This document shows, in pieces, positions 24,430 to 36,754 of a stretch of 64,000 nt of DNA. The stretch's first letter is position 1, and every line of letters begins with the position of its first letter. The notes below the pieces were generated by a model. That model saw nothing but the letters and a program-made list of their open reading frames with translations. It had not been told where the DNA came from and ran no database searches. The position numbers and the translations under genes were made by a program. Source of the DNA: Eonycteris spelaea (lineage: Eukaryota; Chordata; Mammalia; Chiroptera; Pteropodidae). The stretch is from assembly GCA_003508835.1 (NCBI GenBank), contig PUFA01000027.1, forward strand, positions 9,362,001-9,426,000. The letters run 5' to 3'.

Positions 24430-27400
24430 CATGTCTGCTTTTAAAAATGACTTTTAAAGAATGAATTTGATCATCTCTTTTAAAGCCATATGGTTTCTGA
24501 AAACAACCAGCTAGAGCTGACTGTAACTGTACTTTCATTCTAAAATTCTGAACTTTCCCAAATGAATCAAAAAAAAGTAAAGACCATAAATCATAGCATG
24601 GCATATTGTCAGCACCCTTCCTTATTATGACCAAAGTGGTTCGGGGCCTTCAACTCACTTTGTCATGGTGTACTTGAAAAGCGATCTTCATTTGGGACAC
24701 ACAATCCAAGAAATCATAAGCATTTCATTCACAAGGCCCATAGAGAACCAGCTTAAAGAATTCCCACAGCAATCTATTGCTGCAACTGACAATGCGTATT
24801 AGAGTAAGTATAAGCAGAGAGTTTATGAGTACAAACTAGCAGCGAATCTCAACACTGCTGCTTCTGGATTCTTAAATCGGTTTGTTCTCGTTAAGCTTTG
24901 TGGAGAGACTAAAGGCTGTGGCTTGTTTTCTGTGTGAATGAGCCATTAGTGTGTGTAGAGATGTTTTCACAGCACCATGCCTCTCCTGCTCTCCTCCATA
25001 AAGCAAGCTACTTCACTTGTCTCCTCATATTAGCTCCATCACTAAACAAAGCAAGTGCTCATGAATGATGGCTGATGTCAGCAGATTCTGAATAACTTCT
25101 AGAGGGGCATCCTGTACCCTAACACTGATGCCTGCTAAGGAAGTGAAGTCAGTCACCAGGGAGATCACCCACCCTTATTCTAAGAATTAATCAGTTCCAA
25201 ACATTAAAAAAAAGAAAAAAACCCACTAAATAAAAATCCAGTTTATTAAAGGCAGTGCCATATTACTTTACATATGACTATATAGTCTTTATACTCAATT
25301 TCCAGAGGCACTGTGAAAATCAGTTACTTTAAAAAATATAATAAAGAACATAATGGCATGTTTTACTGTCCCATTTTAGTTTCAATGAAATATGAAAAAA
25401 ATTCTATGAAAAACAATAAAATGAAAAAAACAGAGTAATGGGTGTAAACTCATATAAACTTAATGCTAAAAATTAAATAAAGGACAACGTAATGATGAAG
25501 AATAGTGATATACACTAAAAATCTCCCTGTACAATATATCTGGTTTTTACATCTAGCTTATCCTGGTAACATATAAATGTACTTCTAGCAAAAGATTGAG
25601 AGATTCTTTTATTTTGAGGTTATTGTGCTTTCTCAGGCCATTTGCATAAAAGCATTGCTGGTCAGAAGTAAATCTTATTCTCCTGGCAATATATCTTCAG
25701 AAAAAAAGGTTACATGACTAAATAGAATTAAATCCCCCTAACCTTCTTTTAGAACTGTTTGGTTCGAAAATATAGGATTATATCCTTAAATCTGGTGTCT
25801 GTCCTGACTGAGAACCCTTGAAAACCTGCTGAGTTCAAGGCTCTGTGCAACAGGAATGCCACTGTTTCTGGTTAGAACAGTATGTCTGTTTAAGGAGTTT
25901 TGCTATAATGCAGGACAGAGGACCCAGTGATGAACAGGACATGAGAACAGAATTAAGACAAAAACTGTTATCGTCTCAAATGCTAACAACACAATATCAT
26001 CATTGCCTCACTGTTTGAAGGGTGGTTCTTGAATCATTAATGCTTCGGAACAAATTATTCGAGTCAAAGAAGAGCCTGCTTAATTTGGTTTTTATTTTTT
26101 TCAGCTTATAGAGCACTGTAGACAGATGAACCATCATACCTAATAGTCTACCAGTTAACAAGTTAGTACAGCTTAGTACACATCTGAATTCTATTTTGTA
26201 TATATCCTTCCTTTTTTCTTTTTTCTTCAGTAAGCTAATTTTATGACTTTATGGCTACAGAAAAAGAATTATATTACATTTTGGATTACTAAATTGAATC
26301 AATGTTGACATAAGTAGTTTTATTTGGATGAAATTTTAAATTAATTCCATTTGTAAATACTTATAAGAAATACAATATTCTTTGTCATGTCAATTACAAA
26401 GTTAGCAGAGAAATCCATTCAACACATGAAATCACTTAGAAGAGAGAACTCACAACCTACAACAGTATAAGAGATTGTCAGTATCTATTCACCTCACGAT
26501 GCTTATTAATCATGTAGTGACAAGTTTCCAAAGAGCTTGAATTTTTTTAAAAAAATCAAGAATAAGCCCTTGTATATAGACATGTTGAGGGATTCAGATA
26601 AGTACAAAAGATCTCTGTAAAAGTTTTCCTTTACATTTTAAAAAGCCTGTCATTTTATCTTTATAAAAGAACTGCACCAATATTATCTTGCTTTTAGAAA
26701 ATACAGAAACATTCATGACTAATAGTAACATGAAAAGTAGAAATGGAACATTCAAAGTACCTTAGTACCTAACAACCCTTGAGACTACAAGAGAAGTTCA
26801 AATGCAAACTTTCAGATTTCCAACACTGAGAAACTAAATCTTCCCTTACAAAAAGTTGCTTTGGGAGTGGGGGAAGGCAAAACCTCTTTTATAGTACAAA
26901 CTTTGCTAATACAACTCATTCATTTCCTACCTCAACTTATAAGAGATAAACTGTTTTAAAAGATAGTTTAAAATACTTTTGGATTGATACACTTGGTACA
27001 AAGGAAAATTATTCTATTTAGTCGTATTCTTTTAAAACTTATTTGTTTAAAAGGGCTTCACTGTATTGGTCTTGCAGCCCTTCATACAACAGAACAAAAG
27101 CGGTTCTATGAAAGAAGTCTAAACTTGGACAAACCGTAAAAAAAAAAAGCAAAGTTCCTCTCTGTTTTTATCAAATTTGATTGCTGCAGCTGTTCCCAGT
27201 TTCTGTATTTTAAAAATAGCCGTATTCAGTGCCTTGTTGGCTAAAGGCCAGAGTGCCATTAGAACATGCTGTACAGAAAACCTCTATTCAGTTACAGATA
27301 CAGAAATATATTTAAGATCAGTGGGGGTCATCTGCAGCAAACACTTGTAAAGGAAAATAGAATTTTAATGTGTTTGGACTGATCGCCACTTTTACCAGAT

Positions 27401-28700
27401 AGTTTAAAGCTCCTGGCAGAATCTTACTATTTTTTTTTTCCTCTTAGGTAAAAATGCAAAATGAGTATCAGTTTCATTGGAAAAATATTATTAGAAAGGT
27501 TTGTTTCTCGATAGCAGTTGTATAACCAATATAACACATTTCAAAGAATACCTACTAGTGGTTTCTGCTTGACAAGTTCACAAGTGTACATCCATCCAGA
27601 GAAAAGGGGGTATTATTGAGCAAATGCTACAAATGAAATCACAAGTTCTCTCTGATATAGGCCACTTATCTAAGGTCATCAGGTGTGACATAGACCCGTG
27701 TGCCCAAGGAAAATGAGTTGAGGGACTCATTTTGGCTCCTATACATCCTTTGAAATATGCATCTCAGCTATACATAACTGCCATTTGAGAAACACACTGA
27801 TAAATTCACACCTCTGGGCTTAAAGTATGTGGGGATAGGTGAAAGAATATAATTACTCAGTAGAGTCTCAGAGTTGTACTCTATGTCTATTTGGTTCTTT
27901 CCTTTTTCCTCATCAAAGGATTGAAACAAGTGTTTGGGACTAAAGATATTCATAAAGGAATGTTAATTTGAGTTGCAGGTAAGAAAAAATGTATTCTGCA
28001 AGGATTATTAATTTAAAAAAATTGAAGCTAGAGAATGAGAGTAGTAAGGAAGAATCAGAAAGTAGGGTTCTAGAGAGAACTTAGGCGAGAAGAGAAGCTT
28101 TCTTTGCAGAAATGAACACTGTTGTCAAGAAGTGAATCATCGGAGATTTTACCTTTCTTGAAAGCTACCACATTAGCTTTCCACAGTTTGGGGGAGGCTG
28201 GCAGAAGACAGGAAACTCTGGAGTCAGAGACCTAAGATTTTATCACCCACAGCATTTGAGTCCAACAAACCCAATCTCCATAACTAAGAGCATTTGCACC
28301 ATGGAATCAAAGGGAAATAGAGCAACTAGGTAAGTACTCTGTAGGCTTCTTGGGGCAGCATGGGCTCACTGTGAACCAAGGGATAGAAATAAGACCCAGA
28401 ATGGTCTTATTTCTGTAAGGAATGGGGTTAGAAAGATGATGCCAGGTGTTCTCGGTACAAGGCAGAGTAGAATCAAAAGTTTAGTGGGACTGAATTGGCA
28501 AAAGGAACAAACTACATTACAATAGGGCTGGTGGCAGCCCACCTTAACGAAGTCTTTATTAGGCTATTAAATTAATACAGTTAGTTTGTTATGTTGTTAC
28601 TTAGATATTTTGAAATAAAAGTAGTTGTGATGACCAAGTGTACAACTTCTTAGATTTCTGGATAGCAATATTGCAAAAGAGACATTTATTATTTACCACA
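24430..28700. other. Repeat-poor intronic block
   Basis: I recognise no LINE, SINE or DNA-transposon copy in more than 4 kb, unlike the sequence on either side. Long stretches are of mixed complexity. A 12-bp stem-loop lies at 28385-28414. No exon with usable splice sites was seen. Confidence 0.5.
28385..28414. repeat. Perfect 12-bp inverted repeat with 6-nt loop
   Basis: agaaataagacc (28385-28396) and ggtcttatttct (28403-28414) are exact reverse complements around cagaat. Confidence 0.95.
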
Positions 28701-28764
28701 TGCTTATTATAATCTCAGGAAAAAAAAGTGTCAAAACAACAAAAAAATAAAGAAAAATATTAAA

Positions 28765-28860
28765 ATGCTATCATTGGCTATTAGGCTAGGTGCTGAACAT
28801 ATAGTGGTGAATGCCATAACCAGTCACTTAATACAATCTTTGAGAGAAAGGAAAAGTTCA
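28765..28860 (-). mobile_element. L2 LINE 3'-end fragment
   Basis: 'ttaggctaggtgctgaacat' then 'agtggtgaatgccataacca' fits the inverted L2 end (gtgctaggcgctgg... gtgaataag). The match is short and diverged. Confidence 0.5.
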
Positions 28861-28989
28861 CATGTCACTGTAGGTTCAGAACAGGGCATTAATCTGGAGC
28901 TCCCAAGGAGACAGCTTGGCATCAAGGAGCCATTCCCGTTACTAAATTGTTTGAGAACCTGGATTTAGCCATTCCTGAACACACTCACA

Positions 28990-29880
28990 CATTTTCAGAT
29001 ACATAAGCAAATATATCCATTTTGTATCTTTTAAAATCATTTAGATTTAAACATAAAATAAAAATGGTCCAGTTTTGTTTAGCCAGTTGAATCGGGTTTC
29101 TTTCACTTGAAACTAAATGACATGAGTGACAAAACTTCCGGTTCTTAATACTGCCAGATTCATTGTGCTCATTACACTTTGATGGTGTCATTCTCCTTCG
29201 CTGACACTTTGCTTGATTTGTAGTCCTTAATGAACAAGAACTTTGGTATTAAGCTATCCATAATTTGAATTTTATTTCCTATATTCTTCTATGTAAATTT
29301 TTACACCTTGTCTAAACTATTTTGTGTTCCCTAATTAGGCCTGATTGCCACTACTCTGCCCCCCCCCGCAATAATATGGAAGCTTTTCCTTCCTCTCCCA
29401 CTTAAACTGTTAGTCCTTTAAGGCTTAGTATAATCATATCTCTTTTATATGCTTTCTCTTGTCACCAACCCATCATTAACTTTTATAAAAATGTAGTATC
29501 TTTATAATCCCTTTGGACTCAACTTACCCTGTGAGGCGACAATCACGGAATCAAAGATTTGCGTAGGGTGGCTCCCAGAGTGCAAAACCCAGCAGTAAAA
29601 AATGACACATATCACTTTGCACTTGGTCATCTGATTGACTAATGGACCCTGAGAAATCTCTTTACTGTAAGTATGATCCTTATCAATATTTTAGTCTGAC
29701 TCTAATTTTTCCCCTACACATTGGCAAAAGCAGTCCCAATTTGACATTACCTATTATGAATTTCTGATTATCTTATTTTGTTCCATCTTGACTATAAATT
29801 TGGCCAGAATTTTTATTTTCCTGCTTTAAATTTGATCTCTATTTATTTTGCTATATCATACATAGTTTCATAACACTACT
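28990..29880. other. Intronic DNA without recognised features
   Basis: No named repeat. A run of nine C lies at about 29361-29369. Confidence 0.4.
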
Positions 29881-29884
29881 TAAC

Positions 29885-31100
29885 ATTCATTTGTTCATTT
29901 GTTTATTTATTTCATATAACAAAGTCATATTGAACATCAAATAAATGCTCAGCAGATCAATTCACTGGGCACTGTTTCTTTGGATACCAAAAATCTGTGG
30001 ATGCTCAAGTCCCTTATATAAAATGGCATAATATTTGCGTATAACCTACACACATGCTCCTTGAAATCATCTCTACATTGCATATGACATCTAATGCAAT
30101 GTATGTGCTGTGTATATACTGTATTTCTTGGGGATCAACATTCTGGAATTTTATTTTTTGAATATTTTTGACCCATGGTTGGTCGAATACATAGATATAA
30201 AACCCTTGGATATGGAGGGCCAATCGTATATGCCGGGTGAGGAAGGTGACTAAGATGGATGTGAATGAGGTTGCAGTACCTAACCTCAAAGAGGTTAGTA
30301 TCCTTAAGAAAAATGACATGTAAAAAAAAAATATAATATAGTTTAATGAATGCTACAATAGATACATATACAAAGCATACATTGCCAAAAATGGAGAGTA
30401 TTTAACTCTGTGAATGATAGTTGGGAGTGGGGAAAGTTGGGGGAGGGAAGTTTAAAGAATATCTGTTCATCACTGATGATACTACAGATAAATATCAGTT
30501 TTGTGATGATAGGTTGAGTAAAGCTGTTCCAGGATGAGAAAAGTGTATGGAAATATAATAATGTTTAAAATCGCATAGTACATTCAGTGAATTATTAAAA
30601 TATCAAGTTTCCTGTATTATAAGTAACAAGAGCAAGAGTTGTGAGAAATGAGGTAATAAGACTCATTCATGAAGGGCCTTAAAAACCTTGTTTGGGAGTT
30701 TGAATTTTCTCTGTAGTTGACTGGGGGCTAGTTAGGATTCTTAAGCTAAGTAGAGAAGTGATTAGATTGCATTTTAAAAGAACATTTAGAGAGTCATGAG
30801 GAAGATGGATTGGAAGGAAATGAGTTAAGAAGAAAGGTGATCAATTAGAGAAGCACAGAAATAATCCTGGTGAGAAATGACAAGGAGTTAAAGTTATGCT
30901 GTGACAGCATACATGAAAGAAAGAGTTGTTTAGGGGGCAGAACTGACAGTATCATGACCTGGATGGTGGGGAGTGTTGGAAGGCACAGTGATACCCAAGG
31001 TCAAGCTGTGAGAAGAGTGGATGGCATTGCCACTAACCAAGATAAGCAAAAATGCAGTGGAAAGCAATGGGCAAGCAGAAAACATGGGGAGTCTGGTTTA
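29885..31100 (-). mobile_element. L2 LINE 3' region, interrupted by a MER2/Tigger fragment
   Basis: Inverted L2 starts with the tail 'tttgttcatttgtttattta' and 'cactgggcactgtt'. It is interrupted at 29981-30228 and resumes with 'tatgccgggtgagg', 'gaagggccttaaaaaccttg' (30672), 'gagtttgaattttctctgta' (30700) and an arm like 'atggtggcttgg' near 30960. This is one of the longest L2 copies here. Confidence 0.8.
29981..30228. mobile_element. MER2/Tigger-type DNA transposon, left end truncated
   Basis: 'ggataccaaaaatctgtgga', 'tgctcaagtcccttatataa', 'aatggcataatatttgcgta' and 'acctacacacatgctccttg', ending 'ttggatatggagggccaatc' followed by g and TA. The right terminal repeat is recognisable, whereas roughly 45 bp of the left end is missing. 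It sits inside the L2. Confidence 0.85.
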
Positions 31101-31254
31101 GGATATGATAGTACAGGGTTTGTGGGACGTTCTCATAGAGCTTACTGAAACTCCATATAGAAGACAGAAAGCTTACCTGTAGTTCTGAACACTATCTTCA
31201 AGTTAATGTAAAAGCTTTAAGAGTGAAAAGTATATATCGTGTTGCTTTGGAGTT

Positions 31255-31335
31255 TGTTATTTTGTTTTTAGATCCCCAAATGTACAATCTGGCATAGAAT
31301 AATCAATAAACATATGTTGAATTAATAATACTGAA
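31255..31335 (+). mobile_element. L2 3'-end fragment
   Basis: 'aatctggcatagaataatca' then 'ataaacatatgttgaattaa' fits the L2 terminus (…gcacatagtaggtgctcaataaatatttgttgaat). Confidence 0.55.
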
Positions 31336-31654
31336 CTGTATTAAGTACACTTGAAGCTTTCCTGATAATTTTATATGTGTCTCCAAAAGAAAGACTCACC
31401 TTTGAATTTGTTTAACAATGAATACTAGTGGGAAAAAAAAGAGAAAGGCTCATGATTCAGAGAAAATTTCTTGAAGGGATGAACATATTCCTTTTGATTA
31501 AAGGTAAACATTGATGGATTATCTTTTGTGTTGTAATTATTTCTTATATTTATCTGGCTCTATTTAGTTTTCATGATTTAACATACTCATAGTACTTAAG
31601 AACCATGCTTAAGCCATTGTCAGATAGATATTTTAAACTTGAAACTAAAAGCAT

Positions 31655-31780
31655 TCTTTACTGACACAATTTTACAGATGAGGAAAAGGAATTAGAGAAG
31701 ATAAGTTATGTGCCCACAGTTATACAGCAAGTGTGTAGAGGTATGCTTACAATATCATGATTCTTCCCTGCATCTCGAGG
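31655..31780 (-). mobile_element. MIR SINE fragment
   Basis: 'cacaattttacagatgagga', 'agaagataagttatgtgccc' and 'acagttatacagcaagtgtg' are the inverted MIR core. Confidence 0.8.
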
Positions 31781-31789
31781 TATTGATGG

Positions 31790-34285
31790 AAAGATTCTTT
31801 AGATAACTATTATTAATTAATGATATCTTTATCAAGGTAATTTTCAAAGGACAAAGCTGTTTTATGTATTCTTTCTATTTGTCATTAATTCTTCTCAATC
31901 TCATCATTAGTCAAGAATATTGATAACCTCATTATTTTTACTGACTGTTCTAAACATTGAAATAATTTGCTACATTTTTTGACATCTTTTAAATAGCTTA
32001 AGTTAGAAGTGTAACAAATAATGAAGTATTATACACCTGCCTACTAAATGTTTTATTTTCAAATATTTCTAAAACTTATGTTAATCTGATAACATTTTAA
32101 ATTAGAAATAGCCAAGTGTGGAAGTACTTATTTGTCATTATATGATGCTAATCATATCATCACATTGTTAGTGTTAGAAATATCTTATAAATTTTTGAAT
32201 TCTATTAAATGATTTATTTTTTTCTAGATAAGTCACCATGCAAGAGGCACTTACTTATTACACATGTTTTTCAGCATATGTTGCAAGTTTATTTTAATGC
32301 TGAAGAGGCACATTATGATCAAAGCAGAATTCTGCCCAATTTAAACTGTTCCAAGCTATTTTCATACATTCACTCATGTAATACTGTAAAATTTACATTA
32401 AAATGAGCGCTCCTCTACAATTAAGTGATTCAGTCAACATTAAAAAAAGGTGCAAATGTGTGCAACATGAAAAAAAAATCAACAGATGTGCGAATAATTT
32501 CTGCTTGGGGGCCAGTATCAAAAAGAACAGTAGCCAAATTAAAAAAAAATCAACTTTTATTCTTTCCACATTCAAGAGTTTTTCTGCATTCATGTTAAAG
32601 GACATACTCAAAACAATCATGAGATTTTCTCTTATGAGGATAATTGTATTAGCCAATAATAAATTGGAGTAAGGAGGAAATAATAAACTATAAAATTAAC
32701 AATAGTAATTAGAGATGGATATATATTTTTTTGATTTTGCCTCATTCTTATACTTTTCTATTCTAATAATAAATACATTCCAAGGGCAGTGGATTTTCAT
32801 ACATGTTTAGAGAAGGCTCATATGTACAAACCAGAATATTTAGCATTAAAGCATTTAAATACAATTTAGCTAGCTAGGGTACAATAACAAAAAGAAAAGC
32901 TTCTGATTCTAGAGGTCACTAAATGTGCAGGCCACTGCATGCAGCTGTCCAGGTTGTATACCTTGCTTCTCTGTGGTCACCATTCACATCTTAGTGAGGT
33001 GAATGACATCGCCTCAAATTTTACAGAGCACATCCTGCACAAGCATATACACTGGGGCCCTGGAAAATATCATTAGGCTGTGGAAAATGTGAAGAGGTTT
33101 ACTTAGATGGGATAAAGGAGGTCAACGTCCTTTATAAAGCATCATCTCTGTTTCCATGAGGAATATTGTGGTGACTAGGGAAAGAATGTCCATTATTTAT
33201 ACACTTCAGTAGGTGTGGACCAAAGAAAAATGTAGTGTGCCAATTGACAATCTGAAATATTTAGATGATCTGAAGCTTCTGGTCAAATAAATAACACCCA
33301 TAAAAAGGACTTAAGTGTCATTCCTATTCTCTCCTCTCCCAGGGAACTACAGGACATTTATTTCCCCTGCCATTTTAAAGGAGCTTCCCAGTGACATATA
33401 TTTGAGAAAATATAAAACTGGAAATGGCACTCAATAACAAGCATATTCCTAAATGGAAAGAAAATGAGTTGATGTAATTATACTTAAAATATCGTCCATT
33501 AATGTGTTTCAACTAATTAACATTTATAAGTCATTGATATACATTATATCAAATCACATACTTTAAAAATGAAGACAGCATTTTTGTCTACAAAATTCAA
33601 CAAGCTCTGCTATAGTAGATGAAATTATAACACACGGAAACTTGTATACTGAGGTCTAATATGTGCATCCGTGTTCCACTCTGACATGACCCAAAGCTTC
33701 AGCTGTTCTGATATATTGCAGCTCTCCTGTATATTTCTCCAAGTAGTCTTGGTAAACTGAACCTTGTGTATATATGTGTTCTTCCAGATAAATATAAGGA
33801 TATGATTAGCTTGAGATGTCTGGTTAAGCCACTGACCATACTGTATTACATGAGACTGTCTCTCCACATACATTTTAAATTGGGAAATATAAAGCTGCTG
33901 AGAAAACACACAGTTTATGATTTGGTGAGGAGTTAATATGACCTAAGTTGTCTCATAAAAATCTTCTTTGGCTCTTTGCCCATGAGAACTAAAAGGTTCA
34001 ATTTCTTAGTTAACTGGTTAAAAAGAAATTTAGAGTGTTTTGGAACATTATGAAAAAGCCAAGACTCCTCTTATAATAACCGAACAGCAATTATTTTCCA
34101 TACGAAAGATATCAGAAGCAGGGTCATGGCGATGGGAGGGAAATGTGGGTTCAGGTGGGTCAATTCAAGGAGAAAAATAACGTGTTATTATGAATTGTTT
34201 CTGTTCTTTATCTCTAGTAGATATTGTCATGTAATTCTTTGAAATAGGAAATGTGCTTTTACTTGGAGAAATTTTAAGCATTTGA
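31790..34285. other. Intronic DNA without recognised repeats
   Basis: No named family seen. It includes opposing open frames at 32393-32656 and 32403-32672 (poly-A/T driven, chance) and a 94-codon minus-strand frame at 33625-33909 treated under findings. Confidence 0.4.
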
Positions 34286-34290
34286 ATAAG

Positions 34291-34350
34291 GTGCATGCGT
34301 GTGTGTGTGCGTGCGTGTGTGTATGTGTGTGCATACACGCACACATGCGC
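34291..34350. repeat. 60-bp alternating purine-pyrimidine tract
   Basis: Every base from 34291 to 34350 alternates purine and pyrimidine (GT, GC, AC, AT steps) with several CpG steps. The first half is GT-rich and the second AC-rich, giving an imperfect inverted repeat around about 34330. Confidence 0.93.
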
Positions 34351-34359
34351 CCACAACAT

Positions 34360-34970
34360 TCAGTGTTCAATAAAAACATAATTTTTATTTCCTGTTAACC
34401 TATTTAATTTGCCTCTTGTTCTCATTACTTTATCCTATCAGCAAATTAGATCTCATCTATTTTAAAGGCTAATTTCCTCTCTAAAGACGGTATAAGAGCC
34501 AGGAAAATTTGAAAACAACTTCTCACTTGCACAGTGCAATTGCCACTGTTATTCATATTATATAAGCTTGCATTCCAATGCCATGCACATGTGGTACTGA
34601 GGAAACTTGCTGAGACTTGTCCTGGGGCTGCCTCCCAGCTCTTCCATCGGAGATAGAAGATGCTTTCACAGCACTTCCATTTGTCAATCTTACCACTTCC
34701 TCAGGAATCTTCCAGGGAGATGCATGGTTCTAAATGGTTCTTGGGACCCACTCGCAGTAGCTCTTTCCCTGCCTGGCCCAACAGAAATTCTTCTTTCTCT
34801 GTCCTTATCCCTAAAATTTTCTCTTTCTTTGGAACATCTCATATAATCTCTTCAGAGAGCAAAAGTCACAAATTCTTGGACAGAACGCTGAATCTAGTCC
34901 ACAGAATTGCTTGACTCATACCATACTATGTTATAAAATTTTTAATTGTTGCTAACTTTGTTTAATCTTT
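34360..34970. other. Intronic DNA without recognised features
   Basis: Two overlapping open frames at 34607-34846 and 34660-34914 arise from a pyrimidine-rich patch. They have no motif or splice context. Confidence 0.4.
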
Positions 34971-34974
34971 CAGT

Positions 34975-36240
34975 TTTTAAAACTACTTTATTGAGGCATA
35001 ACTGACAAAAAGCTGTACATATTTAATGTATAGAATTTGATGAATTAGAAGGTAAGTATATACAACTGTGGAACCATCACTATAATCAATGTGAAAAAAT
35101 ATCCATCATCTCCAAGTTTCTTCCTCTCTTTGTGATAAGACACTTAGCATAAGATTTACTCTCTTGTCAAAGTTTTAAGTGGACTGTATAGTGTCGTTAA
35201 CTATAGGCTCTATGCTGTTCACTAGGTCTCTAGTATTTATTTCTGGCATAATTGAAACTTTGCACCCTTTGACTAACACTTCCCTGTTTCACCCTCTCCC
35301 ATCACTTGTAACCGCCATTTTATTCTTTATTTCTTTGAGTTTGACTATTTTAGATTCCTCATATACATAGGATCATACGGTATTGGTTCTTCAATGTCTG
35401 GCTAATTTCACTTAGTATAAATGCCCTCCAAGTTCATCATGTTGTCACCAATGAAAGTATTTCCTTTTTTTTTAAAGGCCGAATAATATTCCATTGGATG
35501 TATATATAACACAGCATTTACCAGTTTTTCCATCATTAGATATTTAGGTTGTTTCCATGTCTTGGCTATTGTAAATAAAGCTGCAACAAACATGGGGACA
35601 CAGATATCTCTTTAAGATCCCGATCTCAAATCCATTGGCCATGTACCCAGAAGTGGGATTGCTGGATCATGTGGTAATTTTATTTCTAATTTTTTGAGGA
35701 ACCTCTGTACTGTTTCCATAGTGGTCGTACCGATTTGCAGTCTGCAAATAGTGTTATGAGGACTCCTTTTTCTCTATATCCTTGCCAACAATTATTATTA
35801 TTTTTTTAAATATATATTAGTCATTCTAATAGATGTGAGGTGATATCTCTTTGGGGTTTTAACTTGCATTTCCTTGATGATTGGAGATGTTGAGCATCTT
35901 TTTTGTTGTCATTGTTGTTATGGCTACAGCACCCAGTCTTCCTAGGAGGTCTCCCATCCAAGTACTAACCAGGCCTGACCCTGCTTAGATTCCGAGATCA
36001 GACAGAATCAGGTGTTCAGGGCGGCATGGCCGTAGACTGAGCATCTTTTCATATGTCTATTGGTCATTGCATGTCTTCTTTGGAAAAATGTCTATTTGAG
36101 TCCTTTGCCCATTTTTTAATCAGGTTATTTTGTTTGTTTTTGTTAATGATTTGTAGGCGTTCTTTATATATTTTATATATTGACTCTTTATCAGATATAT
36201 AGTTTACAAATATTTTTCCCATTTCAGTTAACATTTTAAA
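34975..36240 (-). mobile_element. L1M element, 5' truncated, carrying a 5S retrocopy
   Basis: Inverted L1 3' UTR ('actttattgaggcataactg' at 34985) leads into the ORF2 C-terminal region. Minus-strand remnants read FVAALFTIAKTWKQPKYLM (about 35590-35535) and [18 protein letters not shown] (about 36117-36064). It is truncated within ORF2 near 36240, and is interrupted at 35903-36049 by a 5S rRNA-derived insertion. Confidence 0.9.
35920..36037 (-). pseudogene. 5S rRNA retropseudogene or 5S-derived SINE
   Basis: The reverse complement runs from gtctacggccatgccgccct to gggtgctgtagccat, essentially all of 5S rRNA. By eye it has about a dozen substitutions, mostly lost CpGs and transitions, and a 2-base deletion. 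The internal box C region tagtacttggatgggaga is intact. On its sense strand an A-rich tail (aacaacaatgacaacaa, 35919-35903) follows directly. A 12-bp duplication, tgagcatctttt, flanks it at 35891-35902 and 36038-36049. It therefore arrived by L1-type retroposition into an older L1. The changes and single-copy context argue against a working rRNA gene. Confidence 0.95.
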
Positions 36241-36249
36241 AAATAAGTA

Positions 36250-36750
36250 AATCCCACAGAAACACACAATTCTGAGACCGTTGAAAGATTGGAAGATCTG
36301 TTAACATTGAGCCAACTTACCTTTTTGCAAATCTCCTCATCTTTAGGAGAAGGCATGCCTTTTCCAATTCAACCAAGTCCCTGTCTAAAGTGCTTAACTT
36401 CCAGCCCTACCAGGCATTTATGATTTTGTCTTCTTACCTTAGAATACTAACTGAAAAAAATCCGAGAGCCAGAATGTGGAAGAGCCTTACTACATCAATA
36501 CAACTTGGAATGGCAGAATACAGGCAGACAAGTCAAATAATATAATGTATGTATTCATATTAGGGAGATGCAGACAGATGGACATATAGTTAAATGTGAG
36601 CAAGAAAAACTACAGGCTCTGAATAAGATCATTTTTGATTTACAACACTAACTGGGTGATAATTTAATAATGCACACGTTCAAAAGAAAAATCTGTGTGA
36701 TAACTACAAGCTGTCAATTTCTTAAGAAGCCAGCATTACTGAGATGGATT
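36250..36750. other. Intronic DNA without recognised features
   Basis: No named repeat or exon. Confidence 0.4.
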
Positions 36751-36754
36751 AGAA

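Noticed and set aside
24305..24634. 109-residue minus-strand open frame
   Set aside because: Its C-terminal third is translated TA/CA microsatellite and the rest matches no family. No start or splice context.
30870..31148. 92-residue plus-strand open frame
   Set aside because: It falls on the antisense of the L2 copy and has no known domain.
35920..36037. Functional 5S rRNA gene
   Set aside because: Roughly a dozen changes and a 2-base deletion relative to 5S, an A-rich tail and target duplications show it is a retrocopy. There is also no tandem repeat context.
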